Part shown: positions 7,641 to 14,990 of the stretch, piece by piece
Position numbering within the stretch: the stretch's first letter is position 1
How the letters are laid out: each line of letters opens with the position of its first letter
Source: Polaromonas sp.
GTDB lineage: Bacteria; Pseudomonadota; Gammaproteobacteria; Burkholderiales; Burkholderiaceae_C
Length of the DNA: 20,533 bases
NCBI GenBank assembly: GCA_025362825.1
Contig: JANYFF010000461.1
Location: 1 to 20,533, forward strand
Direction of reading: 5' to 3'
Notes under the pieces: generated by a model
What the model saw: only the letters and a program-made list of their open reading frames with translations
Databases searched by the model: none
Told to the model about the DNA's origin: nothing
Made by a program: the position numbers and the translations under genes

Positions 7641-8561
7641 ATGAACCTCAAACAGTTAAATCAGTTCGTGGTGCTTGCGGAGACGCTAAACTTTCACAGT
7701 GCCGCCATCAGGTTGAATATGGCGCAGCCACCACTTTCGGTGTCCATTCGCCATCTGGAAGAGGACATCGGTGAACGATTGTTTCAACGTTCCACCAAGG
7801 GCGTACAGCTGACCGCAGTTGGGAAAAGTGTGTTGGAGCATGCGCGGCGCACCATATTCCATGCCGACCAATTCCGTTACGCTGCGCAGCTTGTCGCAGG
7901 CGGACAGGTTGGAAGCCTGCGAATAAATTTCGTAGCTTCGTCAACGCTTCGGCTTCTGCCGAGAACCATTATTCACTTTCGGGCCAGCCATCCTAAAGTC
8001 AACTTGCGTTTACTTGAGGCCAGCACGGATTCGATCATGATTGGCTTGCGCGACGGGGTTATTGACGTGGGTTTGGTAAGGTCTCCGACACCAACCTATC
8101 CGTCCGTGATGACGGTGTTGATTGAGCCTAATCACTATGTTGCCGCGCTGCCGAAAAATCATCCCATGGCGTCCAGGGAACACTTGCGCTTAATCGACTT
8201 GCGCGATGAACCGTTCATACTCCCTTCACCTAAAGACGGGTCCGCTGCGTATATGTCAATGATGCTGGCTTGCCAGCAGGCTGGATTTGCTCCTCACATT
8301 GTTCAGGAAGCCTCCCATGCACAAACCATTCTTGCTTTGGTTGAGAGCGGTCTTGGCGTCGCCCTCGTCCCCAACCCCTGGAAGGATTTAGTTCCACGGG
8401 ATGTGGTGTTCATGAACCTGGACGGGATGCCGACCAGCAAGATGGGCATCGCTTTTGCATGTCGCAGGGAAGAAGAGCATGGTGCCTTGGTTCGAGAGTT
8501 CCGCAAGTCGATTGAGGCTGCGGCTAGCCAGGTTCCGCTGCGTTTCAGCCCGCCACTTTGA
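7641..8561 (+). CDS. LysR-family transcriptional regulator
   Basis: A 306-residue regulator of normal LysR length. The N-terminal winged helix-turn-helix is clear: MNLKQLNQFVVLAETLNFH, then SAAIRLNMAQPPLSVSIRHLEEDIG, then RLFQRSTKGVQLTAVG, covering about residues 1-62. The rest matches the two-lobed effector domain, with GSLRINFVASS near residue 93 and SGLGVALVPNP near residue 240. I chose the ATG at 7641 because the LysR consensus begins there; a TTG at 7614 would add nine residues without homology. The gene is divergent from the CoA-transferase operon, the classic layout for a LysR activator of an adjacent catabolic operon, with the acid or its CoA ester as possible inducer (inference). It converges with the aldehyde dehydrogenase gene across about 100 bases. 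Confidence 0.95.
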   Translation: MNLKQLNQFVVLAETLNFHSAAIRLNMAQPPLSVSIRHLEEDIGERLFQRSTKGVQLTAVGKSVLEHARRTIFHADQFRYAAQLVAGGQVGSLRINFVASSTLRLLPRTIIHFRASHPKVNLRLLEASTDSIMIGLRDGVIDVGLVRSPTPTYPSVMTVLIEPNHYVAALPKNHPMASREHLRLIDLRDEPFILPSPKDGSAAYMSMMLACQQAGFAPHIVQEASHAQTILALVESGLGVALVPNPWKDLVPRDVVFMNLDGMPTSKMGIAFACRREEEHGALVREFRKSIEAAASQVPLRFSPPL

Positions 8562-8662
8562 ATAAGGCCCGTCTCATTCAGGCGAACTCCGTTGGGCTAC
8601 TGGTTTTGCAGACACTGTGGTGGTCAAGTCTGGTCTGTCTTAAATAACTTGGCCAGCACAGC

Positions 8663-10165
8663 TTAGTTGAAAAACGCCACCGACTGCGCCGAGGTGTAGG
8701 TCATGAAGCCGGGTGCGCCACCCTCCACCCCGTAGCCCGACTGCTTGCGCGGTTCAAAGTAGCGGGAGGTACCGAGTTCGGGACCTCCTTGCGCCGCCGC
8801 CGCGACCGAGGAATAAACCGAGACGCCACCCGCCTCGATGGAGCGCGCCAGCTTGTAGCCGAGGTCTGAACGTGCGGTCCAGATGCTGGCGGACAGCCCG
8901 AATTCTGTGTCGTTCGCGAGCGCGATGGCGTGGTTAATGTCGTTGAAGGCTTCGATTGTCAGCAAGGGGCCGAAGACTTCTTCGCGCGAAATGGCGCTGC
9001 CAGTGACGAGCCCGGTGACCACGCTGGGAGAGACGAAGTAGCCACGTGGGTCACAAGATGTGCGGGGGCAACCGAGGTCTACTACCTCACCGATGCCACG
9101 CGCCAGACCGAAGTAGCCCTCTACGCGATCCAGCTGGGTGCGGCTTGCGACAGGGCCGAGCCGGGTCTCCGCTGCGGCCGGATTGCCGACCGTCCAAGCC
9201 GCCGCTGCAGCACGCAGCCCGTCTACCGCCTGCTGCTCGCGACCGCGCGGCAAAATCAGCCGTGTCTTGGCGACACACCATTGTCCGGTGTTCCAGAATG
9301 CTGAAAAGAAAATGAAGTTCCAGACCGCTGGATCGTCGAACATGTCGTCCAGCATCACTTGCGGTGACTTGCCGCCGCATTCCAGCAGAACGGGTTTCAG
9401 CGAACTCTGAGCCGCGGCCTGGGCGATGACCTGGCCCGTGCGGGTAGAGCCCGTAAAGGTGATCATGTTGACATCCGGATGCGCAGCGAGGGCGTGGCCG
9501 ACCAACGGACCGGTTCCTAGAACCACGTTGAAAGCACCTTCCGGAATGCCGGCTTCACTGGCTAGCCGCGCCAGCAGCAACGCCGAGCGCGGGGAGTTTT
9601 CGGAAGGCTTCACCACGATGGTATTGCCGGCGGCCAGCGCAGGCGCCACGCGCATCAGTACGTTCATGACTGGCACGTTCCACGGAACGATGGCGCCGAC
9701 CACACCCCTTGGGCGCCTCCACACCACCCCCAGTCGGCTATCTTCTGCCCGGAAGAGGTCGCCTTGAGTCTTTTCGATCATGTTGGCATAGTTGCGAACC
9801 AGATCTGCAGCGGTGGCGTTGAGCGCAGCAGCATCGGCCCAGGGGCGTCCGACCTCCAGCATCTCTAGCAGCGTCAACTGCTCCGCGTGTGCTGCGATCC
9901 TGTCGGCAAAGGCCAGCAGCATGCGCTTCCGGTCCTTGCCGCTGAAGCGGCCCCAGACCTTTGTGAAACATACGCGCGCGGACGCGACCGCAGCATCGAC
10001 GGTAGCTGCGTTGCCTAGCTCGGTGTCGCCCAGGCTGCTGTCGTCAGCGGGGTTGCGGTGCTCCATCTGGCCGGCAGCGGACTCCAACTCGCAGCCGTCA
10101 ATCCAGGAGCGGTGCAAGCTGCTCAGCAGACCTTCGGCCTGTGTAGCGACATCAGAATTAATCAT
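8663..10165 (-). CDS. NAD(P)-dependent aldehyde dehydrogenase
   Basis: A 500-residue enzyme of the aldehyde dehydrogenase superfamily, oxidising an aldehyde to its acid. Catalytic elements are intact: PWN with Asn163, Lys186 in VVKPSE, the cofactor loop FTGSTRTG (237-244), general base Glu262 in LLECGGKSP and nucleophile Cys297 in FWNTGQWC. EVFGPLLTIEAF appears later, and PRKQSGYGVEGG marks the end. The ATG at 10165 has only a weak ribosome site. It is the last gene of an operon with the ThDP enzyme, CoxG-like protein and Bug3, and begins 49 bases after Bug3. The natural reading is that it takes the aldehyde made by the ThDP decarboxylase (inference). Motifs do not allow a substrate call; benzaldehyde-, vanillin- and betaine-aldehyde-type enzymes look alike at this level. 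Confidence 0.95.
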   Translation of the reverse strand: MINSDVATQAEGLLSSLHRSWIDGCELESAAGQMEHRNPADDSSLGDTELGNAATVDAAVASARVCFTKVWGRFSGKDRKRMLLAFADRIAAHAEQLTLLEMLEVGRPWADAAALNATAADLVRNYANMIEKTQGDLFRAEDSRLGVVWRRPRGVVGAIVPWNVPVMNVLMRVAPALAAGNTIVVKPSENSPRSALLLARLASEAGIPEGAFNVVLGTGPLVGHALAAHPDVNMITFTGSTRTGQVIAQAAAQSSLKPVLLECGGKSPQVMLDDMFDDPAVWNFIFFSAFWNTGQWCVAKTRLILPRGREQQAVDGLRAAAAAWTVGNPAAAETRLGPVASRTQLDRVEGYFGLARGIGEVVDLGCPRTSCDPRGYFVSPSVVTGLVTGSAISREEVFGPLLTIEAFNDINHAIALANDTEFGLSASIWTARSDLGYKLARSIEAGGVSVYSSVAAAAQGGPELGTSRYFEPRKQSGYGVEGGAPGFMTYTSAQSVAFFN

Positions 10166-10214
10166 ATGGTTACTTGGCAGAAAGGCCGCCGAAGTACGGG
10201 TCGTGATTCGTCGC

Positions 10215-11216
10215 TTACTGTTTCTCGATGTTCGCGTCCGCCGCGATCTGGATCCATTTGGCGATCTCTTCGCGCTGAAAGGCTCGCATGGGTTCCGCGC
10301 CCCCCTTCAGGATCTCCACATGCTGCTCGCTGAAAAAAGCGCGTGTATCGGGCATGGCCATGATCCGCTCGAAAATTGCGGATAACTTGGTAACGATGGC
10401 TTGCGGCACACCTCTGGGAGCGATGATCGCGTTCCACGGTGCGGCGGTGTATTCCGGTACGCCCGCCTCGGCGGCGGTAGGTACATCGGGCAGTCCAGGG
10501 TTGCGCCGTTCCGAGGCGATTGCCAGCGCGCGTGCCTTGCCGCCGCGGATCAAGGGCATTGCCGATGTGATGTCGACCACGCCCATCTCCACCTGACCAG
10601 AGATAGCTGCAAGGACTGTTTCGGCGGCGCTCTTGTACGGAACATTGATGTAAGTGAAACCGGCCTTGCGTGCCAGCAGCGCACCCATCAGGTGATAACC
10701 GGCCGAGCCAGAGCCGATGGTGTGCCGATCAGGCTGGGACTTGGCGGCGACGACAAAATCACCCAACTTTCTGAGCGGCGATCCCGTCGCAGTCAGAAAT
10801 ACAATCGGCGATTGAATAACCAGAGACAGAGGCTGAAAGTCGACCAGCGGGTCGTATGGCAGGGTCTTTAGCAAGGCCGCGTTGGTCGCGAGCGTGGCAT
10901 TGCTTCCAAACATGAGCGTGTACCCGTCAGCCGGGGCCGCGAGGACGGCCTGCACAGCAATGATGCCATTTGCGCCGCCCCTCGAGTCGATCACTACCGG
11001 CTGGCCAGTAATCTCGGTGAATTTCTTGCCAATGAAGCGCGCGGACAACTCGGTACCTCCGCCGGGAGGAAAGGGCAGTATCCAGCGTACGAAGCGGTTC
11101 GGATAGTCGTTTTGCGCCAACGCGTTATGACTAACTGCCGGCAGTAGGGCGCCGGCCGTCAGTGTCAGGACGTCCCGCCGCTTCAGGACAGGTTGCGCGG
11201 CATTTTTGTTATTCAT
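10215..11216 (-). CDS. Bug/TctC-family periplasmic solute-binding receptor (Bug3)
   Basis: A 333-residue orphan receptor with an N-terminal signal peptide carrying LKRRDVLTLTAG (twin-arginine-like) and probable cleavage at ALA-Q, about residues 33-35. The mature protein starts YPNRFVRWILPFPPGGGTELSAR, followed by TGQPVVID, GGANGIIAVQA, DGYTLMFGSNA, LPYDPLVDF, GSGSAGYHLMG and VPYKSAAETVLAAI. The ATG has a strong AAGGAG (11222-11227) five bases upstream. It is 30 bases downstream of the CoxG-like gene in one operon, so it probably imports that pathway's substrate. By eye more than half its residues match Bug1, including the C-terminal IEKQ, so the two may bind the same or related ligands. No TctA/TctB genes are in the window. 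Confidence 0.95.
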   Translation of the reverse strand: MNNKNAAQPVLKRRDVLTLTAGALLPAVSHNALAQNDYPNRFVRWILPFPPGGGTELSARFIGKKFTEITGQPVVIDSRGGANGIIAVQAVLAAPADGYTLMFGSNATLATNAALLKTLPYDPLVDFQPLSLVIQSPIVFLTATGSPLRKLGDFVVAAKSQPDRHTIGSGSAGYHLMGALLARKAGFTYINVPYKSAAETVLAAISGQVEMGVVDITSAMPLIRGGKARALAIASERRNPGLPDVPTAAEAGVPEYTAAPWNAIIAPRGVPQAIVTKLSAIFERIMAMPDTRAFFSEQHVEILKGGAEPMRAFQREEIAKWIQIAADANIEKQ

Positions 11217-11246
11217 GGCATCTCCTTGTTGATGTGCCGAAAGATG

Positions 11247-11843
11247 TCAATCTGGTCCCTTGCCACGACGTAGCAGCCTCTGAAAGGCCTGCACTGTGCG
11301 TCGCCAGAAGCTGCGCCCTACTGCGCCGGCAAGCGCGGCGGCGGAAAGGGTGTTGTCAGCGTTGGCCGGCGCTGCCACCGCCGAACCTGATGCCATGTGC
11401 TCTCCGAATCGACGGGAGAACTCGCTGAGCAGTGCTTCCGTGACAACCGCGCCGCCAGTCCTGGCGAATTCCGCCAGGACGCCGGTCAGTTGGGCCTCAG
11501 AGACCATATCCACCCGCGTCACGATGCGGTTTTTCTGGAGGCCGCCCTCGCGCAGGCTGTACCGAAGCTTGACGGCCATCCGCGCGCCCCTTACGTCGCC
11601 GGTCGCCGTTCCAGACAACTCTCCCGCATGCTCCGCAGGCGTAACGCGCTGCATCAGCGTGCCCTTGAAATTGAGGCGCTTGGGGCCGAAAGCCACCGTC
11701 AGGGTGGCCGGGTAGGTCCCGTCGGGCTGCACCAGGCCTACGCTGGCGCCCGGTAGGAAGCTCGCCATAAGAGGAACGTCCGCGAATTTGGCGATGACTT
11801 CATCAGGTGTGCCCGTGAGCAGAAATTCGTTTTTAAACTCCAT
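11247..11843 (-). CDS. CoxG-like SRPBCC-family protein
   Basis: A 198-residue protein resembling carbon monoxide dehydrogenase subunit G. The helix-grip domain spans about residues 1-145: MEFKNEFLLTGTPDEV, FLPGASVGLVQPDGTY, FKGTLMQRVTP and a Gly-rich GELSGTATGDVRG. A low-complexity linker and a basic amphipathic tail with SFWRRTVQAFQRLLRRGK follow. In CO-oxidising bacteria CoxG is tied to recruitment of the enzyme at the membrane, and the tail here could contact membrane. I start it at 11843, where homology begins and four bases after the stop of the ThDP gene, giving TGACCCGATG coupling; the frame runs open further upstream but only through the ThDP gene. There are no coxMSL or other molybdenum-hydroxylase genes nearby, so its role is open. 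It could serve the ThDP enzyme or an enzyme elsewhere. Confidence 0.85.
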   Translation of the reverse strand: MEFKNEFLLTGTPDEVIAKFADVPLMASFLPGASVGLVQPDGTYPATLTVAFGPKRLNFKGTLMQRVTPAEHAGELSGTATGDVRGARMAVKLRYSLREGGLQKNRIVTRVDMVSEAQLTGVLAEFARTGGAVVTEALLSEFSRRFGEHMASGSAVAAPANADNTLSAAALAGAVGRSFWRRTVQAFQRLLRRGKGPD

Positions 11844-11847
11844 CGGG

Positions 11848-13530
11848 TCAAGCTTGGTGTGCGGCGCCCGGGCGCAATAGAGGGATGCGGTTTTGCTGGC
11901 CAAGGAACAGGCGCCCATAGGAGTCGCTGACCTCGGTAGGCGAGATCCGCGCGTCAATGACAAATGGCCCCTTGCTTTGCGCGGCCTTGGCAATCGCCTC
12001 GGCAATGTCAGCCTCCGCGCTGAGTCGTACGCCGTCTCCGCCAAAGCTTTTGGCGATGGCGACAAAGTCGGGCGAGTGCCAGGACGCGTTGCTCGGGTCT
12101 CGGCTTTTCCATTTGAGCTTGAGCACTTCGGCCCCGTAGCCCGAGTCGTTCATGATCAGGACGGCGAGGCGAACGCCCTGCTCTGCAGCGGCGTGCAGCT
12201 CCTGAATAGCTTGCAGTACACTGCCATCGCCCTCGACCACCAGCGTGAACGATTCTGGTCGGCCTACAGCCGCCCCGATGCCGTGGGCCAGGCCGAGACC
12301 AATGCTGCCGAACGCTACCGAATGCTGGAACCTGGCCCCCGCAGGAAGCATGAGGTGCGCTATCGACCAGGACCAGAAATGCCCGCCACCACTGACGACT
12401 TGCGAGCCCTCGGGAAGTGCCGGTGAGAGACAGCGCATCAGCTTACGAGGGTCGAGACCATCCGTGGGCGCTGGTGGTGTCTCGGCCGGCGTTTGCAGCA
12501 CGGTCCTGGTGTCCACGGTTCTAAAGCCCTCGCGCTGCGCGCTGCCTGAAAGGATTCTGGTGAGCGCCTCGGCTGTCTTTAAGGCGTCGCCCTGAAAGTA
12601 GTGGCCGGGTGAGTTGCCTATGGTGGACGGGAACGGCTTGACGTCGACCCGTACGACTTCCGCGTTGGGAAACAACATGCCCCCCTCACTGGTGTAGAAG
12701 TTGAGTGAGGCGCCGAGGCCCAAAACGAAATCGGCCTGGGCCATGAGCTGTTCGGTGGGCGCACTGCTGAACGAGCCGGATACGCCGATGTCCCATGGGT
12801 TACCGCAGAAATAGCCCTTGGCCAACAGTGATGTCGCCAAGAGCGCGCCGGTTGTATCGGCCAGCCTTTCGATGGCTTCGCGTGCACCCGCCAGCACGGC
12901 GCCACGCCCCGCAATAATGACTGGATTCCGGGCTTGTGCAAGACGTTCGGCGAGCATCTGCAGTGCTTCTTCGGAAGGGGGGTAAGCACGGTTAGGCACG
13001 AAGCCGATCGACGGCTTGTAGTCCCAATCCCAAGGCAGTTCGGCGTCCCACAGGGCCGATGGCATATCCAACACGACGGGGCAGCTTTTTGTCCGTGCCG
13101 TGTAAAAGCCCTCGGCAATGTCTTCCGCCATGCTGTCCAGACTGGAGATCGACCGATATTTGCATTCGCACGCTTGCACAAAGCGTCGCTGGTCCATGGC
13201 CTGAAGGCCAGCCTTGCCGCCATCGTCGATATAGTGGCCGGTAAATATGACCATGGGCGTCTGTGCGCGCGCGGCCGTAATAAGCGCATTCGCACAATTG
13301 GCTAGCCCCGGCCCGCATGTCACGGTGCAGACGCCAAGACGCCCGGTGGCCTTGGCATAGCCGTCGGTCATGAGAACCGCGGCGCCATCGTGCCTGGACC
13401 AGATCACGCGGCTGCGGCCGTTTTTCACTAGGGCGTCCCAGATGGCCATATTGGCATCGCCCATCAGTCCGAATACTGGCCCATCAGCCTCGACTGCTAG
13501 GGCGTCGGCCACTGCTTCGCTTACTTTCAT
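11848..13530 (-). CDS. Thiamine-diphosphate-dependent enzyme, acetolactate synthase / 2-oxo acid decarboxylase-like
   Basis: A 560-residue ThDP enzyme with the three-domain layout: pyrimidine domain (about 1-165), central domain (185-330, with NPVIIAGRG) and pyrophosphate domain (365-535). The Mg-ThDP motif is clear: GDG at 434-436, 24 residues, then Asn461 in MNDSGYG. At the position of the conserved activating glutamate (RHE in the family) this protein reads SRHDGAAVLMTDGYAKATGR, so Asp48 replaces Glu. The start is the ATG at 13530; an in-frame TTG at 13578 would add 16 unrelated residues and lies about at the predicted transcription start. It heads an operon with CoxG-like, Bug3 and aldehyde dehydrogenase genes, which fits a 2-oxo acid decarboxylase feeding the aldehyde dehydrogenase (inference). 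Acetolactate synthase is unlikely, as no small subunit or branched-chain amino acid genes are present. Confidence 0.93.
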   Translation of the reverse strand: MKVSEAVADALAVEADGPVFGLMGDANMAIWDALVKNGRSRVIWSRHDGAAVLMTDGYAKATGRLGVCTVTCGPGLANCANALITAARAQTPMVIFTGHYIDDGGKAGLQAMDQRRFVQACECKYRSISSLDSMAEDIAEGFYTARTKSCPVVLDMPSALWDAELPWDWDYKPSIGFVPNRAYPPSEEALQMLAERLAQARNPVIIAGRGAVLAGAREAIERLADTTGALLATSLLAKGYFCGNPWDIGVSGSFSSAPTEQLMAQADFVLGLGASLNFYTSEGGMLFPNAEVVRVDVKPFPSTIGNSPGHYFQGDALKTAEALTRILSGSAQREGFRTVDTRTVLQTPAETPPAPTDGLDPRKLMRCLSPALPEGSQVVSGGGHFWSWSIAHLMLPAGARFQHSVAFGSIGLGLAHGIGAAVGRPESFTLVVEGDGSVLQAIQELHAAAEQGVRLAVLIMNDSGYGAEVLKLKWKSRDPSNASWHSPDFVAIAKSFGGDGVRLSAEADIAEAIAKAAQSKGPFVIDARISPTEVSDSYGRLFLGQQNRIPLLRPGAAHQA

Positions 13531-13584
13531 CTCAAGTCCCGTACTTTGATAAAACTCATGATACTTATTAAGCAACAAACATGC

Positions 13585-13612
13585 AATATAAAATACCCGG
13601 GTAAATACTCAA
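13585..13612 (-). promoter_or_regulatory. Predicted sigma70-type promoter of the ThDP operon with palindrome in its spacer
   Basis: On the - strand TTGAGT (13607-13612) and TATATT (13585-13590) are separated by 16 bases. Each hexamer matches the consensus at four or five positions. Initiation would be near 13578, giving a leader of about 50 bases before the ATG at 13530. The spacer holds the perfect palindrome TACCCGGGTA (13594-13603), well placed for a repressor or a spacer-binding activator. No footprint or transcript evidence is available. Confidence 0.55.
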
Positions 13613-13656
13613 TAAAAGACCTGGTTTTTATTCAACAAAAAGTAAAAGTATTTACT
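13601..13656. repeat. Nested inverted repeats overlapping the -35 of the ThDP operon
   Basis: GTAAATACT (13601-13609) is the exact reverse complement of AGTATTTAC (13647-13655). Between them AATAAAA (13611-13617) pairs with TTTTATT (13626-13632). A further pair, AGTAAA (13641-13646) and TTTACT (13651-13656), shares the same half-site. The first arm touches the predicted -35. Two inverted copies of GTAAATAC about 46 bases apart could be operator sites that allow looping, but AT-rich DNA gives such matches by chance fairly often. Confidence 0.4.
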
Positions 13657-14198
13657 GCTGTGGTCAGTTGTTGCAGGAAAAAATTAATACGAAAAAAAGG
13701 TTGAGGCCTCTGCTTGCACTGATGCACGGCAGGACGGCGAGGTGTAAATATGTTTCACAGAGGTCTGGTCGGTATTGCCCAATGCCGCCCAAGCTTGACG
13801 AGGTCGCCGCCAACCGAAAACTGAACCGGTGCTTTACTTGCCGGGGTTAAATGTTGGGCGAGGGATGCACAACGTGATCACTATGGAAATGTCGGAGGGA
13901 ATCAGGCTTGTGTATCTACGCGACGAGATGTAGCTGCATGAAATAACCCAGTGCTCGGCTTGTCGCTCAGCCTGGTGCGTCGCCGTCCAGGGGCGTCAAA
14001 GGCTGATGCGTTGTGGGCCAAACAGAATTGACGCTCCGCACGCGCATTGTTTGTGTGCATCAAGGTCAGCGGCGATGCCCTTGCAGATCTCGCTCCGACC
14101 CTATGAAGGCTTCACATCCGTTTGGGCTGATCCTGGCGAAGCCAATGCCAACCTTTCGATCAAGCTCACGGTGACCTCCAAGCATTGGAAGCGAAAAG
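13657..14198. other. Long stretch without a convincing gene
   Basis: Short open frames on both strands have no recognisable product, poor starts and no ribosome sites. I see no tRNA-like, rRNA-like or terminal-repeat structure, and no transposase or integrase remnant I can name. A GTGATCAC palindrome is at 13874-13881, and short stems such as TGGCGAAGCCA near 14130 lack T runs. The stretch separates the catabolic genes from the envelope-type genes, so it may be a junction or decayed sequence. A small RNA cannot be excluded. Confidence 0.5.
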
Positions 14199-14771
14199 TC
14201 AAATATGAAAATACGCCAAACCACCTACAACCACTCCCAACAGGCCGAGTGACCACACCGCTTTCTCTAGCCATCTGCGTTTGGTCAGCAAGGCAATGGC
14301 CGCCATTGCAATCGCTATTTGCAATGCAGTTGTCGCCTGCGCCCAACGGTGATGCTGGTGCATTTGAGCCTCACTCTGACGATCAAAGTCTGTTGACTCG
14401 TTCTCGAGCTTTTCAGCTTCCAGTTTAATTTCAGCAGCTTCTGTCTGGTAGCGCTTCACTTCAGCCTCGTAGAACGGCTTGCGGGATTCTGGCGCCGTAT
14501 CAATTCCCAGCGAACTTAGGTTTTGCTTGTTACTTTTGGCCTGGTAATAGTTCCACTGATTGGACGCTCCTGTTTTCCTGATTGCCGCATCGTTCTTGAG
14601 TAATGCGGCATTAGCCTGCGTAGCACCCGCCATGTATGAAAACATGGCGCCAACGGTTGCAAGGACGGCAGTCATGACCGCCAGTTGTCCAGCCATGCCG
14701 CGAGGTTCACGTTCTGCAGCTTCGTCCATCTGGTCTTCATGCGCGCCGCGTACTTCAAACTCTTCTGCCAT
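14199..14771 (-). CDS. DUF4337-like inner-membrane protein
   Basis: A 190-residue membrane protein of unknown function, recalled as DUF4337-like. It has an acidic N-terminus (EFEVRGAHEDQMDEAAERE), a first hydrophobic helix at about 28-50, and the family-type stretch NQWNYYQAKSNKQ at 71-83. A charged, probably coiled segment follows at 100-135 (YEAEVKRYQTEAAEIKLEAE). Two more helices lie at about 146-163 and 171-188, separated by LTKRRW. The basic loop suggests that turn faces the cytoplasm. The ATG at 14771 has GGAG about eight bases upstream; the frame extends to 14870, but that part lacks family similarity. It stands alone, with 220 bases to the caspase-like gene and the gene-poor stretch on the other side. 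Confidence 0.85.
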   Translation of the reverse strand: MAEEFEVRGAHEDQMDEAAEREPRGMAGQLAVMTAVLATVGAMFSYMAGATQANAALLKNDAAIRKTGASNQWNYYQAKSNKQNLSSLGIDTAPESRKPFYEAEVKRYQTEAAEIKLEAEKLENESTDFDRQSEAQMHQHHRWAQATTALQIAIAMAAIALLTKRRWLEKAVWSLGLLGVVVGGLAYFHI

Positions 14772-14990
14772 CGCGTTCTCCGAATCGTTGGTTGAGCGCC
14801 AATATAACCTTTGCCAACACACTGCACAGACAGAGGCATACAAGCGCGCGACTAAAAATCTGATGCTCAAGAATCATGGAGCGCCTGCGAAGCAGGGAAG
14901 CGTCCTGTTGTCGGCTTTGGTCCCGACGTCTGCCCTGATTTCAAGATCACACAGCCAGTGCAGTGCTAAAAAATGGCTTTACCAGGTTGC

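Noticed and set aside
8562..8662. Possible bidirectional terminator between lysR and the aldehyde dehydrogenase gene
   Set aside because: Only short, widely spaced stems (AGACA/TGTCT) are present, without T runs on either side.
9792..10385. 197-codon + strand open frame
   Set aside because: It runs antisense to the start of the aldehyde dehydrogenase and the end of Bug3, both well supported.
11844..12065. N-terminal extension of the CoxG-like gene by 74 codons
   Set aside because: It overlaps the end of the ThDP gene and has no family similarity; homology starts at the ATG at 11843.
14006..14428. 140-codon + strand open frame
   Set aside because: It overlaps the DUF4337-like gene antisense, lacks a ribosome site and has no recognisable product.
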